Positions 55,054 to 56,941 of a DNA stretch of 56,941 nucleotides are shown in pieces (positions within the stretch are counted from its first letter, which is position 1; the number at the start of each line of letters is the position of its first letter). Origin of the DNA: Helcococcus bovis. Lineage in GTDB: Bacteria; Bacillota; Clostridia; Tissierellales; Peptoniphilaceae. Below the pieces are notes generated by a model that did not search any database, was not told the origin of the DNA, and saw only the letters and a program-made list of their open reading frames with translations. Made by a program: the position numbers and the translations under genes. Where the stretch lies: NCBI RefSeq assembly GCF_046035435.1, contig NZ_JBFNFH010000010.1; one strand, written 5' to 3'.

Positions 55054-56941
55054 TTAAACTCTCTGCTTCCTTTTATCAGCTATCACACTTACAATCATCA
55101 TAAATATTACACTCCATAAAGTCAAAACAAATATACTTGTCACAAAATTCCCACCAATTATCACATTCCTTACCATTACTGAATTATCTGCCACTTTGTT
55201 TGCAAATAAATAGCTAAATGGGCTATATAATTTTATGATATTTACATTTAATAAATTTGTTAAAATCACACCTACTAATATAAATCCTGAAGTCATTGCA
55301 ATAAGTAGATTTTTACTCTTTGTATATATTGAAAATAGCGTTGCTATTGATGATATTAAAAAGCCTTGTAATATCATTACAATAAATGTCTTTGTTAGAT
55401 ACTGCCAAATTGGCATTGTAGATATTGTTTTTAGTACTTCTTCTTCATTTATGCTATTAAAGTTTTTAACATATGTTAAATAATGAATTACAGGTTGTTT
55501 TATTTCTCCAAATCCTTCTGTAATTACACCATTTAATATTGCAAATACAAATATCAAAAAACAAAATATTGATAATATATATGTCTGTGAAAATACTTTT
55601 GTAATATTGTACTTAAATCTATTTACAGGTTGTGTATATATCATGTTAAGTTGACTTCCATTTTCTTTTTCTGATACATAACCATGAAGTATCATAAACA
55701 TGATTACACCTAAAAAAATTATATCTAAGTCTTGATATCTTAACATTCTGTATGCGGTGTAAATACCAGAGTTTGTTCCATATCTTTCATTTTCTCTATT
55801 TTCTCTTTCAATTAAATCACTTTCAAAATTCTGATATTGCGAAAATATAAAATCACTTTTAACTATTGGACTTACTTTATTTTTAATTGAATTTTTATTT
55901 ATCATAATATTTTCATACATTGTCAATGGTGTTTTAATAATTTGATCGTTGAAATTTCTAATTGATCTATTACTAAATTGATAAATATCTTCATTTAATT
56001 GAGAATTGTAAAATTTTTCAGAATTATTAGTATTATATCCTTCAATTAAATTCTCATAATTTTTTATAATTCTTTTATACTCCTCGACATCTTCTTTTCT
56101 TAAATCAATATCTTCAGTTCTTTTAGAATTTTGTAATTCCTTTTCTTCTTTTAATAATAATTCTTTATAAAAAGATATTTGACCATCTTCTCCAATCATC
56201 TTCTTTCTTATTTCAACGGCATTTTTTACTTCAAAAAAGTGTAGTGAAAATATTAAAATTAAAGTTGCTAATAAATATATCGTAAAACTTTGGTTGTTAA
56301 CAATCTTTCTTACTTCAAATTTAAATATGCTATATTTAGATATTTTTAAAATGTTTTGTGTATTAAAATTTCTCATAGATTTTTGTAACATAAGTATTGA
56401 AATACTTATGAATAATACTGAAATAACAAAAAATATCAATAAATATATTAAGCTATTTGACTCTAAATTTTTAAATATTCTATCTCCGCTATCAGTAATG
56501 ATATAATTAACTTTTCCTTTTATACTTCTAACGTGGTCCATTGCATATATTGGATTAAATACTGTTTTTAGGCCATGAATATTTTCTGTAAATGTATATC
56601 CTAATCCAAATATAGTTATTAAAAGTGCTAAAGCTGTTTGTCTTATTGTAAAAATACTATTAATTAATAAAATTACCGAGTAAACTAAATTCATTATTAC
56701 TATAAATGATAACAAAATTAATGGTATAAGATTATATGCTAAAATATATTTTGGATTTACACCATTATCGAAAACTCTATATATTTCTCTAAACCCCCCT
56801 AAATTAATGCCTTGAACAAAACATATCAATGCCAAAAATATTAAAAATGATGAAAAATATATTATAGAAATTAAATTCATAGAAATTAGTTTTGAAATAA
56901 CTAATTTTCTATAATTTATAGGTTGTGTTTTTAATAAATTG
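55054..56941 (-). CDS. Double ABC-2 permease A3, cut by the window end
   Basis: The frame is open to the right edge (NLLKTQPINYRKLVISKLIS upstream of the internal Met at 56880), so the gene starts outside the window; about 200 N-terminal residues are missing from view. It aligns with A1 and A2: the first ABC-2 half, a divergent extracellular region (about 55795-56235), then ENERYGTNSGIYTAYRML, the second half with NMIYTQPVNRFKYNITKV, and a near-identical C-terminal block. No frameshift is seen in the visible part. Confidence 0.85.
   Translation of the reverse strand, partial: NLLKTQPINYRKLVISKLISMNLISIIYFSSFLIFLALICFVQGINLGGFREIYRVFDNGVNPKYILAYNLIPLILLSFIVIMNLVYSVILLINSIFTIRQTALALLITIFGLGYTFTENIHGLKTVFNPIYAMDHVRSIKGKVNYIITDSGDRIFKNLESNSLIYLLIFFVISVLFISISILMLQKSMRNFNTQNILKISKYSIFKFEVRKIVNNQSFTIYLLATLILIFSLHFFEVKNAVEIRKKMIGEDGQISFYKELLLKEEKELQNSKRTEDIDLRKEDVEEYKRIIKNYENLIEGYNTNNSEKFYNSQLNEDIYQFSNRSIRNFNDQIIKTPLTMYENIMINKNSIKNKVSPIVKSDFIFSQYQNFESDLIERENRENERYGTNSGIYTAYRMLRYQDLDIIFLGVIMFMILHGYVSEKENGSQLNMIYTQPVNRFKYNITKVFSQTYILSIFCFLIFVFAILNGVITEGFGEIKQPVIHYLTYVKNFNSINEEEVLKTISTMPIWQYLTKTFIVMILQGFLISSIATLFSIYTKSKNLLIAMTSGFILVGVILTNLLNVNIIKLYSPFSYLFANKVADNSVMVRNVIIGGNFVTSIFVLTLWSVIFMMIVSVIADKRKQRV

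Noticed and set aside
1..56941. tRNA, rRNA or CRISPR loci
   Set aside because: No tRNA T-loop pattern, rRNA segment or spaced repeats were noticed on either strand; a covariance scan was not possible here.

Overview
The window is very AT-rich, low-GC Gram-positive DNA. It has sortase-anchored surface proteins, HPr kinase, a T-box leader and a CIRCE-controlled groESL, with AGGAGG-type ribosome binding sites throughout. Gene content and protein style fit an anaerobic coccus of the Peptoniphilaceae (Parvimonas/Peptoniphilus/Finegoldia group). That placement is inferred from style, not from a marker gene.

Layout. (1) 1-8.9 kb: two large cell-wall-anchored proteins with the same SPNTG-type sorting signal and shared modules flank a small DNA-repair glycosylase gene and an IS110-family element. 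The element's 5' non-coding leader folds into a structured RNA (bridge-RNA candidate). (2) 9.0-10.6 kb: a graveyard holding a polysaccharide-flippase remnant, an IS256 transposase fragment and a frameshifted unknown gene. (3) 10.7-16.25 kb: a self-contained five-gene operon with its own promoter and terminator. It encodes a MurT-like Mur ligase, a GatD-like partner that has lost its catalytic residues, and three sugar-transfer-associated ATP-grasp proteins. This is the most unusual system in the window. (4) 16.3-36.4 kb: mostly housekeeping genes: hprK, uvrC, an M24 aminopeptidase, brnQ with a T-box, a CPBP protease, ychF, a Cof-type HAD phosphatase, two M3 oligopeptidases, a metallophosphoesterase, an atypical response regulator, groESL, an 8-oxoguanine glycosylase and a class B sortase. 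(5) 36.6-44.4 kb: an MFS transporter, then a secreted GH85 endo-beta-N-acetylglucosaminidase divergent from galT-galK. Two cre-like sites lie in the shared control region, which suggests glycan release coupled to galactose use. (6) 44.6-56.9 kb: an array of very large double ABC-2 permeases (one divergent, three close paralogues) with one ATPase and small secreted or membrane proteins. Two of the small genes start from a duplicated ~100-bp promoter carrying a perfect 16-bp palindrome. Several genes here are broken at poly-A tracts.

How it may work together. The MurT-like/ATP-grasp operon beside flippase debris looks like the surviving tailoring part of a cell-surface polymer locus. The permease array looks like a bacteriocin or antimicrobial-peptide export or immunity region that has grown by duplication: the permeases keep nearly constant termini and differ in one central domain.
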